From: Echinicola strongylocentroti
Lineage (GTDB): Bacteria > Bacteroidota > Bacteroidia > Cytophagales > Cyclobacteriaceae
Length of the DNA stretch: 64,000 bases
Direction: 5' to 3'
Assembly: GCF_003260975.1 (NCBI RefSeq)
Contig: NZ_CP030041.1
Location: forward strand, 4,839,501 to 4,903,500
How positions within the stretch are numbered: position 1 is the first letter of the stretch; every line of letters starts with the position of its first letter. This document shows, in pieces, positions 1 through 8,647 of this stretch. Under the pieces are notes generated by a model. It did no database searches and was not told the origin of the DNA. It saw only the letters and a list, made by a program, of their open reading frames with translations. The translations under genes were made by a program, and so were the position numbers.

Positions 1-870
1 CTTGTTGACCAATGGGATCAAGAGATTGATTATTCCATTTTGGGTGCTGAAGTGGTGAAATTTGATGCCATAGGTGCACAGGTTTTTCCAGAAATGCTTG
101 GGCGTTACAATATTATTGAATTTAATACAGCGGTAAAGCCATTTTACATTGAATATTTCTTCAATAAGTACGGTGGAAATACCAAGGTGTATTATATAGA
201 TCCGGATATTAAATTGTACCACTCTATAGAGTTGCTTCATCACTCTCTCGACTTGCACCCAATAATAGTTACACCTAATCTAACTGTGACACCTGATAAG
301 GTGGTGACAGGTGAATTAGCCTCTTTAAGACATGGTATGTTTAACTTAGGGTTTATAGGGCTGAAATGCTCGGAAGAATCAAAGGTTTTTGTACAATGGT
401 GGAAGGAAAGACTTCAAAATTACTGTAAAATAGATAAGGCAAGAGGCATTTTCGTAGATCAAAAATGGGTTGATTTAGCCCCTTTATTCTTCGATAATAT
501 TTATAGCATTAAACATCAAGGCTGTAATATGGCATGGTGGAATTTCTCCGAAAGGGATTTAAAAAAAGACCACAATGGGTATTATGTCAATATTCCAGAA
601 CAAAGGCTGATTTTTTTCCACTTTAGTGGGTTCGACCCAAATGGTAATCAGACTACCGTCCGTATGAATAATCATTCCTTTAAATTGGAAGACTATGTTG
701 AATTAGACGGCATTTTTAAAGAGTATGCAGGTGAGTTAAAGGAAAATGATTATGACAACATCTCTAAGTTAGTGCCGAAATTAGCTTTTTACAAGAAACC
801 AAACGGCATGAATGTCAAGATCAGAAGACGACTTGGATGGATAAGGAAGGGGCTTTTCGGAAAGGTGTAA
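1..870 (+). CDS. Glycosyltransferase, GT-A-like, 5' end outside window
   Basis: The reading frame is open from base 1, so the gene starts before the window and 289 codons are visible. The TTG at 40 could act as a start but nothing favours it. The protein contains a YYIDPDI segment, a likely DxD-type nucleotide-sugar/metal site, then an HGMFNLGFIGL segment and an FVDQKWVDLAP segment. These are conserved in a glycosyltransferase group common in exopolysaccharide clusters and related in fold to GT8. There is no signal peptide or membrane helix in the visible part, so it is probably a cytosolic enzyme that extends a lipid-linked repeat unit. It ends 1 bp before the next glycosyltransferase. The sugar donor and acceptor cannot be told from sequence. 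Confidence 0.75.
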   Translation, partial: LVDQWDQEIDYSILGAEVVKFDAIGAQVFPEMLGRYNIIEFNTAVKPFYIEYFFNKYGGNTKVYYIDPDIKLYHSIELLHHSLDLHPIIVTPNLTVTPDKVVTGELASLRHGMFNLGFIGLKCSEESKVFVQWWKERLQNYCKIDKARGIFVDQKWVDLAPLFFDNIYSIKHQGCNMAWWNFSERDLKKDHNGYYVNIPEQRLIFFHFSGFDPNGNQTTVRMNNHSFKLEDYVELDGIFKEYAGELKENDYDNISKLVPKLAFYKKPNGMNVKIRRRLGWIRKGLFGKV

Positions 871-871
871 G

Positions 872-1858
872 ATGCTAGGAATAAGTGTAGTAGTGTGCAC
901 ATGTAATGGTGCCAACCGCCTGCCAGTTACCTTACAGCACATTTGCCAGCAAAGGTGTACGTATAGCTGGGAATTGATTGTGGTGGACAATTGTTCGACA
1001 GATAATACTACAGCCGTGTGCACATCTTTTCTCAAAGACAAGGAAATCGATTGGGTGATTGTACATGAATCTCAGCCAGGTCTGGTGAATGCTCGGCGGT
1101 GCGGACTAGAAAAAAGTAAATACGATTTCATTCTTTTCTGTGACGATGATAATGCTTTGAATGAACAATATTTACACTATGGGGTTAGCTTGATGGAACA
1201 AAATCCTCAGATTGGTATATTGGGAGGTTTTGGAGCGGCAGTCATTGAGGGGGGAAAGCCTGAGTGGTTTGACCAGTACAGCCACAGTTATGCTGTTGGG
1301 AAACAGGCATTATCTAACGGTAAAATAAGCTCTTCTAAAGCAGAAGTTTATGGAGCGGGAGCAATAGTTCGAAAGGAGCCAATATGGGAGTTGTTGCAAA
1401 GAGGTTTTGAAACAGTCATGGAGGGAAGGACTGGAAAGAAATTGGGAGCAGGGGATGATGTAGAATGGTGCTACATCTTCCAGCTATTAGATTATGAGAT
1501 TTGGTTTGATGACAGGTTGCTATTTGATCATTATATTTCAGCGTCCCGATTGACATGGGAATATTATTTGAATCTTAAGGCAGGAATCGCCTCTGGTTCT
1601 GGTTTACTATATCCGTATGGTTTGTTGTTGGATGCAAAGAGAGTAAATGTACCTCCATTTTGGAAGGCATACTTGGGTAGAACCCTTATAAGTTTGCTGG
1701 TTTGGCTAAAATCTATTTTTATGGTGTCAATTCCAATAAAGGTATCTTCCCAACGGAGATTGGCCCATCGGATTATCACTGCTCGATGTAGGGCATACTT
1801 GGTTGATGCTATCCGAGCCAAAAGACATTTTGATCAATTAAAACGGAACTTTCAGTAA
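872..1858 (+). CDS. Glycosyltransferase family 2
   Basis: A 328-residue GT2 (GT-A fold) enzyme. The N-terminus ISVVVCTCNGANRL is the classic first strand and loop, ELIVVDNCSTDNT (about 34-46) binds the nucleotide, the DDD at 91-93 is the metal-binding DxD-type motif, and GDD near 194-196 fits the catalytic-base (ED) region. A hydrophobic stretch near 260-280 may contact the membrane. It starts with ATG 1 bp after the previous stop, so it is almost surely co-transcribed. Role inferred: transfer of one sugar during assembly of an extracellular polysaccharide repeat unit. Donor and linkage are unknown. Confidence 0.88.
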   Translation: MLGISVVVCTCNGANRLPVTLQHICQQRCTYSWELIVVDNCSTDNTTAVCTSFLKDKEIDWVIVHESQPGLVNARRCGLEKSKYDFILFCDDDNALNEQYLHYGVSLMEQNPQIGILGGFGAAVIEGGKPEWFDQYSHSYAVGKQALSNGKISSSKAEVYGAGAIVRKEPIWELLQRGFETVMEGRTGKKLGAGDDVEWCYIFQLLDYEIWFDDRLLFDHYISASRLTWEYYLNLKAGIASGSGLLYPYGLLLDAKRVNVPPFWKAYLGRTLISLLVWLKSIFMVSIPIKVSSQRRLAHRIITARCRAYLVDAIRAKRHFDQLKRNFQ

Positions 1859-1866
1859 TTTATTTC

Positions 1867-2718
1867 GTGGAATCCCAACCTTTTTTTTCAGTTATTATTC
1901 CTGCATTTAACAGGGGCCATATTATTGGCCGGGCCATAAGTTCGGTTCTAGGTCAGTCTTTTCAAAATTTTGAACTTATTGTAGTTGATGATGGATCACA
2001 GGATAATACAGGAGAGGTAGTAAAGCAGGTTGGAGATGAACGTGTAAGATATTTTTACCAAACCAATAGTGGAGTTTCAGCTGCAAGAAATATAGGTGCC
2101 AATGTGGCTAATGGAATAAATTTAATTTTTTTAGATAGTGATGATGAATTAGGTGAAGAGGCTTTGGCAAAATTTAATTCAGTCATTCATCGAGGTGAAG
2201 TTATACAGTTTGGGTTTGTGAAAGTTAATGAGACCTCATCGATTTTAAAGTATCCTGAAAAAAATAAGTTTATGAGTAAGTTACCGGGGAGTTTTTGTAT
2301 AAAACGAGATGTTTTTAAAAGTATATCGGGTTATGATGAACGTTTGGCCTACAGTGAAAACACAGAAATGTTTCATCGGTTGAGTTTAATAGGGGTAAGG
2401 ATTCATGAGGAACAATTTATAAGTTTAAGATATTACGAGAGTATCACAGGAGGGTCAAAGAACAGACACAATAAAATAGCTGGATTAAAGTATATTTTAA
2501 AGAAGCATGATAAGACAGTAAGTAAAAACGTGAAATTTTTATATAACCAGATCATCGGGGTAGAGAGCTTCAAGGTTGGTGATTACCAAATGGCAAGATA
2601 CTATTTGTTTAAAGCATTAAAAATTCATCCGTGGGCATGGAAATGTATAATGAGAATATTGAACACCTATATAATTCAAAGTTCTCAAAGGATATGTAGT
2701 AAAACAGAGAAGAATTGA
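1867..2718 (+). CDS. Glycosyltransferase family 2
   Basis: A 283-residue GT2 protein with a GTG start at 1867. It opens with FSVIIPAFNRGHIIGRAISS, followed by FELIVVDDGSQDNTGEVV (about 35-52) and the metal-binding LDSDDE (89-94), a textbook GT-A core. The C-terminal third is Lys- and aromatic-rich without a clear helix. It lies 8 bp after the previous gene and overlaps the next one by 4 bp. The base composition is visibly more AT-rich than genes after 6.7 kb, as in the two genes that follow, which hints at separate acquisition of this block. Confidence 0.87.
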   Translation: MESQPFFSVIIPAFNRGHIIGRAISSVLGQSFQNFELIVVDDGSQDNTGEVVKQVGDERVRYFYQTNSGVSAARNIGANVANGINLIFLDSDDELGEEALAKFNSVIHRGEVIQFGFVKVNETSSILKYPEKNKFMSKLPGSFCIKRDVFKSISGYDERLAYSENTEMFHRLSLIGVRIHEEQFISLRYYESITGGSKNRHNKIAGLKYILKKHDKTVSKNVKFLYNQIIGVESFKVGDYQMARYYLFKALKIHPWAWKCIMRILNTYIIQSSQRICSKTEKN

Positions 2719-3626
2719 CACGAATAGGAGGTTTTTTAATTACTTACAACCGACCTCAGATAGTGGTAGAAACAATTTTAAGTCTCGAGGCGCAAACACA
2801 ACCTCTTGAGGTTATTTGGATAATTGATAATTCATCTAACTACAATACAAAGGAAAGTGTATTATCTCTGCACAACCCAAAAATTCGGTATTTTAATGTA
2901 GGGTACAATGCAGGACCAGCTGGGGCTGCAAAAATAGGTCTTAACCTGTGTATAAAAGAAAATTTAGATTGGATTTACTGGGGAGATGATAATGATCCAC
3001 CTGTATTTCAGGATTCATTTGAAAGACTATTAGGGGAAGTATCAAAGGAAACAGATAGATGTTCAATTGGGATTGTTGGTACGGTAGGACATTTCTTTGA
3101 TAATAAGAGAGGGGTGATCAACAAGACTTCCCTAGATTTACTTTTGGGAAATGGTTTATTGGAGGTGGACAGTGTGGCAGGAAATATGACCATGATGGTT
3201 AATAAACGGGTTTTAGAGGCTGGTATATATCCAGATCCCACTTTGTTTTTTGGGTTTGAAGAACTGGATTTTTGCCTTAAGGTAAAAAGGAAAGGCTTTG
3301 GAATCTATGTTGATAAGGTACAATTTAGAGAACTAAAGAATTATTTTAATAAAACGGGTGCTAACAGAAGTTTCTATAATAAAAAGACTTTAAATAGTTT
3401 GCCAAGGGAATATTATACTGTGCGTAATTTGCTTTTCATTGCGTCCAAATATGGTTTTAAAGAGATGAAAGTAAGGTTGATTATAAAGTGTATGGTTAAA
3501 TCACTATTTGGGTTTAAATATGGGTTTAAATATGGAGTTGAAAATGCAAAATATTTATTAATGGGGCTATTTCATTTTTTGATGAACAAAAAAGGGGGCA
3601 CTATGACACTAAAGAATGGACTTTAA
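2715..3626 (+). CDS. Glycosyltransferase family 2 (rhamnosyl/galactofuranosyl-transferase-like)
   Basis: A 303-residue GT-A protein. The only reasonable start is TTG at 2715, which overlaps the TGA of the previous gene and puts the conserved first strand GGFLITYNRPQ at residues 5-15. IIDNSS (36-41) and the metal motif GDDNDPP (90-96) fit GT2 enzymes of the galactofuranosyl/rhamnosyl-transferase type, where a DDD or DDN signature is usual. It overlaps the next gene by 11 bp. The rare start and the overlaps suggest translational coupling. AT-rich like its neighbours. The precise sugar is not predictable. Confidence 0.82.
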   Translation: MTRIGGFLITYNRPQIVVETILSLEAQTQPLEVIWIIDNSSNYNTKESVLSLHNPKIRYFNVGYNAGPAGAAKIGLNLCIKENLDWIYWGDDNDPPVFQDSFERLLGEVSKETDRCSIGIVGTVGHFFDNKRGVINKTSLDLLLGNGLLEVDSVAGNMTMMVNKRVLEAGIYPDPTLFFGFEELDFCLKVKRKGFGIYVDKVQFRELKNYFNKTGANRSFYNKKTLNSLPREYYTVRNLLFIASKYGFKEMKVRLIIKCMVKSLFGFKYGFKYGVENAKYLLMGLFHFLMNKKGGTMTLKNGL

Positions 3627-4521
3627 GATTTCAGTCATCATTCCGGCATATAACCGAGAAAAATTTATCGGCAGGGCGATAGAAAGTGTACTTGAACAAA
3701 GTATTCAGGATTTTGAATTGATAATTGTCGATGACCAATCCTCAGATGATACGCTCAGAGAAATTGAACGCTATACTGATGAGAGGATCAAAGTGATCCA
3801 GACAAAAAAAAACGGAGGGAACGCTGTAGCCAGAAACGAAGGGATACTGAACTCATCTGGTGAGCTTATTTTCTTTTTGGATAGTGATGATTTTTACACT
3901 AAAAATTTTCTAAAGGAAATGATTCATTTTATTCATGAAAATGGAGACCATGATTTTTTTTGGTGTGGAATAAATCTAGTCGATGAATCAGCAAAGAAGT
4001 TTGGAGAGCAATTTTGGATCCCCAAAGATACGTTGCCTAGCAATACTTTCTTTGATTCATTACATATCGGTACAAATAACGGTATTTGTTTCAAAAGGAA
4101 GGTGTTCGATACCATAGGGTATTTCGATGAATCCATCCGTGCAGCAGTTGACCGAGATTTTCTTCTGAGGGTTTCCGCTTTTTTTTCTGGAATTGGATTC
4201 AAGAAATTTTTGGTTAATTGCACCATTGGAAGACATGATTCGGTGAGAAAGAATTACATGAATCAAGCCAATGCATATCATGCAATTGCGCATAAACACA
4301 GTTCTATAATAAAAAATAAACGCTCTCGAAAAAAGAAATGGTTTCACAAATGTATGTGGTTACATTTTTATGCAGGAAATAAAGAAAGGGCTGTGACTTA
4401 TTTCTTCAAAATACCGTTTAATTTAACCTCAATTTTTCTCTTTTTTCTTTTTCTTTTTCTTCCATTGTCTGTTGGAAGAAAAATACATCGAAAATTTGGC
4501 AGTAAAGGTATCAATCAGTGA
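3616..4521 (+). CDS. Glycosyltransferase family 2 with C-terminal hydrophobic segment
   Basis: A 301-residue GT2 enzyme. FKISVIIPAYNREKFIGRAI starts the fold, FELIIVDDQSSDDT (33-46) is the nucleotide site and LDSDDF (88-93) the metal site. Near the C-terminus a run of Phe and Leu (about 274-288) followed by basic residues looks like a membrane-association helix, which the sister enzyme at 1867 lacks. The start overlaps the previous gene by 11 bp and the stop overlaps the GTG of the next. The N-terminal 100 residues resemble the 1867 gene closely, so the two may come from an old duplication. Confidence 0.87.
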   Translation: MDFKISVIIPAYNREKFIGRAIESVLEQSIQDFELIIVDDQSSDDTLREIERYTDERIKVIQTKKNGGNAVARNEGILNSSGELIFFLDSDDFYTKNFLKEMIHFIHENGDHDFFWCGINLVDESAKKFGEQFWIPKDTLPSNTFFDSLHIGTNNGICFKRKVFDTIGYFDESIRAAVDRDFLLRVSAFFSGIGFKKFLVNCTIGRHDSVRKNYMNQANAYHAIAHKHSSIIKNKRSRKKKWFHKCMWLHFYAGNKERAVTYFFKIPFNLTSIFLFFLFLFLPLSVGRKIHRKFGSKGINQ

Positions 4522-5633
4522 AAGTACTTTATCTCATAGATACATTACAAACAGGCGGGACTGAGAAGAGTTTGTTGTCTATCGCGAGGAGATTTAAAGA
4601 AGTGACTCCTTATTTCTGGGTGATCTTTAAGGGAAATCATCGTCTATTAACTGAATTTCTTGAAGCTGGAATTATTGTAAAAACTTGGGACTTTTCGACA
4701 TCTAGCTCGAGCAGCAAAATTGCTAGGAAATTGAATAAGTCTATTGCAGAACTTAAACCAAATATTGTTCATGCCTCTTTGTTTCGTTCAGAAATGATAT
4801 CAAGGAAACTGCAAGGAGATTTTTTATTGGTGAACAGTTTGGTTAACAATTCATATCACTGGAGGAGATATAGAAAACTACCAATTACCTCTTTTTTTTC
4901 ACTGCTAATCGTTCATATGAGGGATTATTTGACTTCTTCAAATGTGGATTACTGGTTTTCCAATTCTCCTTATTTGAGTGAAGTCCATCAAAGAACTTTA
5001 GGTATACCAAGTTATAAAATAGTTAACATTCCTAGAGGAAGGTCAAGGCAAGAATTTATCCCTCCAAGGACAAAACATCAAGACAAAACTATTTTTATTA
5101 CCGTGGGAAGGCTTATTCCCCGAAAAGGTCATTCGGAGTTACTAAGGGCTTTTGGGCATATTTTAGAGAAGTCTCCTACATCAAATCTTTGGGTCGTGGG
5201 AGAAGGCCCTGATTTGGTTAAGTTAAAAGCTTTGGCAGAGAAATTAAAAATAAGCCATAACGTGACTTTTTGGGGGGATAGCAACAAAGTTCCTAATCTT
5301 CTTTCAGAAGCAGACTTTTTTGTGTTCCCAAGCCATTATGAAGGTTTGCCAGGAGCTTTGATAGAGGCTATGTTTTCCAAACTACCTATTATTGCTTCGG
5401 CTATTCCTGAAAATGAATCCTGTGTACCTCTAAATAGTGGGCTTTGGTTCGAAGTATTTAACTGGAAAGACATGGCAAGGAAAATGGAAAAGGCAATTGA
5501 AATTGAAAGTTGGGAGGCCATAACAAACGAAGCCTATAGCCATGCTATGGAAGTATTTGATGCACAAAATGTTTCAACACAATACGAAAATGCATACAAC
5601 GAACTTTTTGAAATTCCTTATCAAAAGAAATGA
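4518..5633 (+). CDS. Glycosyltransferase family 4 (GT-B)
   Basis: A 371-residue GT-B enzyme with a GTG start overlapping the previous stop. The N-terminal domain has the acceptor-side Gly loop TGGTEKSLL (12-20). The C-terminal domain has TVGRLIPRKGH (195-205), WVVGEGPDL (225-233) and the donor-binding EX7E motif within EGLPGALIE (275-283), all standard for GT4. It is the first of three successive GT4 genes, each overlapping the next by 4 bp. Inferred role: a later sugar addition in the same polysaccharide pathway, at the cytoplasmic membrane face. Donor unknown. Confidence 0.88.
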   Translation: MKVLYLIDTLQTGGTEKSLLSIARRFKEVTPYFWVIFKGNHRLLTEFLEAGIIVKTWDFSTSSSSSKIARKLNKSIAELKPNIVHASLFRSEMISRKLQGDFLLVNSLVNNSYHWRRYRKLPITSFFSLLIVHMRDYLTSSNVDYWFSNSPYLSEVHQRTLGIPSYKIVNIPRGRSRQEFIPPRTKHQDKTIFITVGRLIPRKGHSELLRAFGHILEKSPTSNLWVVGEGPDLVKLKALAEKLKISHNVTFWGDSNKVPNLLSEADFFVFPSHYEGLPGALIEAMFSKLPIIASAIPENESCVPLNSGLWFEVFNWKDMARKMEKAIEIESWEAITNEAYSHAMEVFDAQNVSTQYENAYNELFEIPYQKK

Positions 5634-6739
5634 GAATTGTTCATTTGATCCAAAAGCCACAACTTCGAGGAGCAGAATTGTTTGCGGCTCAATTAGCCCA
5701 ATGCCAAATGAGGAATGGACATGAAGTTTTATTGGTTTGTGTTTTTCGTGGAAAGGCATCGTTTCCCTTCGAGGGGGAGATAGTTTGTATTGACTGCAAA
5801 GAGAAAAATAGGTTTTGGGAAATTAGGGGATGGAGAAGGCTTAGGGATATAATAGCCCATTTCAGGCCTGATATAGTGCAGGCAAATGCATCCGATACCT
5901 TGAAGTTTTCGGTTTTTAGTAAGATGATTTTCAAATGGGACACACCAATTGTCTATAGAAATGCCAACAAAATCAGCGATTTTATAAAAGGAAAGAGCCA
6001 CTTAACATTCAATAAATTTTTATTTAGTAAAATCAATGGAGTCATTTCTGTTTCCATAGGCTGTAACCAAGATTTCAACCATTGTTTCAATAGCTTGAAC
6101 ATCCCAAATTGTACCATTCCTAATGGAGTGGATTTTGGTGAAATGGATAGAAAGCTGCAGGATGAAGTTCCAAATACACTTAGAGAAAAAGAATATGTAC
6201 TGATGGTGGGAGCTTTCGTAAAAGAGAAAAACCATATAGGATTACTTCACATTTTTAATGAAATCCATAAGAAATTTCCACAGCTGTACTTAGTGTTTGT
6301 TGGAGCAGGAAAATTAGCGGCTGAAATAAATAGTCAGGCTGCCAACATGGAGAGTGCTGATCGGGTTTTATTTATGGGAAATTTGGATAACGTCCTCCCT
6401 GTTATGAAGAATGCTAAGGCCTTGCTGGTTCCCAGTAAGATAGAAGGATTGCCGGCGGTTATATTAGAGTCGATGTACTGCAAAGTTCCCGTAATAGCGT
6501 ATGATGTAGGAGGAATCAGTGAAGCCGTATTGCATGATGAGACTGGCTTTTTGGTACCTTTTGAAAACAGGAATCTTTTTAGAAACTTACTGGAGAGGGT
6601 TTTATCGGATAATCATCGGATACCTTCAGACATCTTGGATAATGCCAGAACAAAAGTGATCACCCACTTTAATATTAATGTCCTTGCCCATTATTTCCTC
6701 ACCTTCTATCAACAAATAACTGACACCAAAAGAGCGTGA
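5630..6739 (+). CDS. Glycosyltransferase family 4 (GT-B)
   Basis: A 369-residue GT4 protein starting in an ATGA overlap with the previous gene. LRGAELFAAQLA (12-23) is the N-terminal Gly-rich loop, IPNGVDFGEMD precedes the C-terminal Rossmann domain, and MVGAFVKEKNH plus EGLPAVILE (EX7E) mark the donor site. No membrane helix is evident. Position and overlap show that it belongs to the same transcription unit as its neighbours. The three GT4 enzymes are clearly diverged, so each probably makes a different linkage. Confidence 0.88.
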   Translation: MRIVHLIQKPQLRGAELFAAQLAQCQMRNGHEVLLVCVFRGKASFPFEGEIVCIDCKEKNRFWEIRGWRRLRDIIAHFRPDIVQANASDTLKFSVFSKMIFKWDTPIVYRNANKISDFIKGKSHLTFNKFLFSKINGVISVSIGCNQDFNHCFNSLNIPNCTIPNGVDFGEMDRKLQDEVPNTLREKEYVLMVGAFVKEKNHIGLLHIFNEIHKKFPQLYLVFVGAGKLAAEINSQAANMESADRVLFMGNLDNVLPVMKNAKALLVPSKIEGLPAVILESMYCKVPVIAYDVGGISEAVLHDETGFLVPFENRNLFRNLLERVLSDNHRIPSDILDNARTKVITHFNINVLAHYFLTFYQQITDTKRA

Positions 6740-7869
6740 CTTCCCCAAAGAAAACCCGTATTCTCCACCTGATAAAATCCCTTGGCAGGGGAGGGGCCGA
6801 GAAGCTGATTCCTGAAACTGCAGCATTGCATGATAAGGAGGAATACTCCTTTTATTGCCTTTACTTCCATCATCGGCCTAATAGCCTTATCGATGAACTG
6901 GAAGAGGTGGGAGTGAAAGTAAGCTATTTTCCATCCTCCAATCTTGCGCTTCCGCTCCAAGTCGGTAAGGTGGTGGAGTTTGTGAAAAAAAATCAAATTG
7001 ACATTATTCATTGCCATTTGCCTTGGGCGGGAGTGCTGGGCAGGTGGGTAGGCCAAAAGACCGGCGCCAAGGTCGTCTATACCGAGCACAATATGTGGGA
7101 AAGGTACCATCCGCTTTCCCGTAGGCTAAATAAATTGACCTTTGGATGGCAGCAGGGAGTGATTGCAGTTTCCGGGGAAGTAAGGAATAGTATTTTAAGA
7201 CACTATAAACCGACCGTTAATAGCCCTGAGATCAAGACAATACCAAACGCGGTAAATACAGAGAAATTCCAGAAAGATCTGATAGGGAAAGGTAGCATCC
7301 GAGAGAAGTTTGGAATACCTAATGATGCTCCCGTAATAGGTCAAGTGGCCGTTTTAAGGAGCCAAAAAAGGCTTGATCACTGGATCGCCGTGGCAAAGGA
7401 AATTGCCCAATCCCATCCCAGCGTTCATTTTTTATTGGTAGGTGATGGACCGGAAAGGGAGTTGGTAGAAAGTACTATTGGAACAGGTGATTTTGCATCG
7501 AAAATACACTTGGCGGGAGCGCAAGAAGCTGTTATTCCTTATCTTTCTGCCATGGATGTTTATATGATGACATCGGAGTTTGAAGGATTGCCAGTGGCAA
7601 TGCTGGAGGCCATGTCGTGTGGATTGCCTGTGCTGAGTACTGAGGTTGGAGGAATTAGGGAGGTGATAACCGACGGAGTGGAGGGGATGCTATGTCCAAA
7701 AGACCATACAGAAAACTTGGTTTTTGCCGCTTCTACGCTGTTGACAGATCCGCTAAGGTGCCAAGAAATGGCCAAGAGGGCCCGCCAACGGGTGATCTCC
7801 CATTTCAGCATGAAACGGATGGTAAGGGACTTGGAGGAGTTTTATCAAGAAGTGCAAAAGCTGAGCTAG
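6736..7869 (+). CDS. Glycosyltransferase family 4 (GT-B)
   Basis: A 377-residue GT4 enzyme with a GTG start overlapping the previous stop. SLGRGGAEKLIPET is the N-terminal loop, VYTEHNMWERYHP a conserved acceptor-domain segment, AVLRSQKRLDHW the start of the C-terminal domain, and EGLPVAMLEAMSCGLPV carries the EX7E motif. The codon use is visibly more GC-rich than in the genes from 1.9 to 5.6 kb, so the boundary of the AT-rich block falls just before it. It is the last gene before a long non-coding repeat region and is followed by a strong hairpin at 7904-7928. Confidence 0.88.
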   Translation: MTSPKKTRILHLIKSLGRGGAEKLIPETAALHDKEEYSFYCLYFHHRPNSLIDELEEVGVKVSYFPSSNLALPLQVGKVVEFVKKNQIDIIHCHLPWAGVLGRWVGQKTGAKVVYTEHNMWERYHPLSRRLNKLTFGWQQGVIAVSGEVRNSILRHYKPTVNSPEIKTIPNAVNTEKFQKDLIGKGSIREKFGIPNDAPVIGQVAVLRSQKRLDHWIAVAKEIAQSHPSVHFLLVGDGPERELVESTIGTGDFASKIHLAGAQEAVIPYLSAMDVYMMTSEFEGLPVAMLEAMSCGLPVLSTEVGGIREVITDGVEGMLCPKDHTENLVFAASTLLTDPLRCQEMAKRARQRVISHFSMKRMVRDLEEFYQEVQKLS

Positions 7870-7903
7870 GCTTTCAGCCTGCATAGAGATAGCTCACTGT
7901 TCA

Positions 7904-7928
7904 CACCCCAAGGTGTTGCCTTGGGGTG
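7904..7928 (+). terminator. Hairpin after glycosyltransferase run
   Basis: CACCCCAAGG (7904-7913) and CCTTGGGGTG (7919-7928) form a perfect 10-bp stem with a 5-nt loop, 34 bp after the last glycosyltransferase stop. There is no T tract behind it, so it may be an RNA 3'-end stabiliser or a weak terminator instead of a classical one. Confidence 0.5.
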
Positions 7929-7940
7929 AGATGCTATAAG

Positions 7941-8585
7941 GCTTTCAGCCATTGCTGTATGTCAGATTTAGTGTTGATTGACAATGGTACAGTCCAAGTC
8001 TGTGGTAATCTTTGGTATTCAGACGAATGTAATTTCCCCCTGAAAGGGGAATTCAAATCAGCCCAATGGATCCCATTGGGTTTTAAATGTGTGAGGAACT
8101 TGCTGCGCCCTGTAAGGGCAAATAACTTTGCCTTTAAGTTGAAAAGGGAGGCAAAGTATTTAGCTAGGCTTTCAGCCATTGCCGAATGTCAGAATTAGTG
8201 TTGATAGACAATGGTACAGTCCAGGTCTGTGGTAATCTTAGGTATTCAGACGAATGTAATTTCCCCCTGAAAGGGGAATTCAATTCAGCCCAATGGATCC
8301 CACTGGGCTTTAAATGTGTGAGAAATTTGCTGCACCCTGTAAGGGCAAATAACTTTGCCTTTAAGTTGAAAAGGGAGGCAAAGTATTTAGCTAAGCTTTC
8401 AGCCATTGCCGAATGTCAGATTTAGTGTTGATAGACAATGGTACAGTTCAGGTCTGTGGTAATCTTTGGCATTGAGACGAATGTAATTTCCCCCTGAAAG
8501 GGGAGTTCAATTCAGCCCAATGGATCCCATTGGGCTTTAAATGTGGAGGAATTCGTAGCGCCCTGTAAGGGCAACTAAAGCCTTG
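7941..8585. repeat. 227-bp tandem repeat array, 2.8 copies, hairpin-rich
   Basis: Copies begin at 7941, 8168 and 8395 with the word GCTTTCAGCC, an exact period of 227 bp. The third copy diverges after about 150 bp and ends near 8585. A short partial copy (TAGGCTTTCAGCCTGC) lies at 7867. Copies differ at only a few per cent of positions. Each full unit holds four inverted repeats: CCCCTGAAAGGGG, CCCAATGGATCCCATTGGG, GCCCTGTAAGGGC, and ACTTTGCCT with AGGCAAAGT around a short loop. Since 227 is not a multiple of three and no reading frame has a family resemblance, I treat it as non-coding. It fills the whole 778-bp gap between the last GT4 gene and the EpsG-like gene. Confidence 0.93.
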
Positions 8586-8647
8586 GTCCATGATAATTGG
8601 AAAATTGTAATGATAGAACAAAGCCAAAAAACAACTATTATCAGTAA

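Noticed and set aside
7926..8425. Open frames of 79-90 codons on both strands inside the 227-bp repeats
   Set aside because: They recur only because the repeat recurs, appear on both strands at once, and span the repeat hairpins. No family resemblance.
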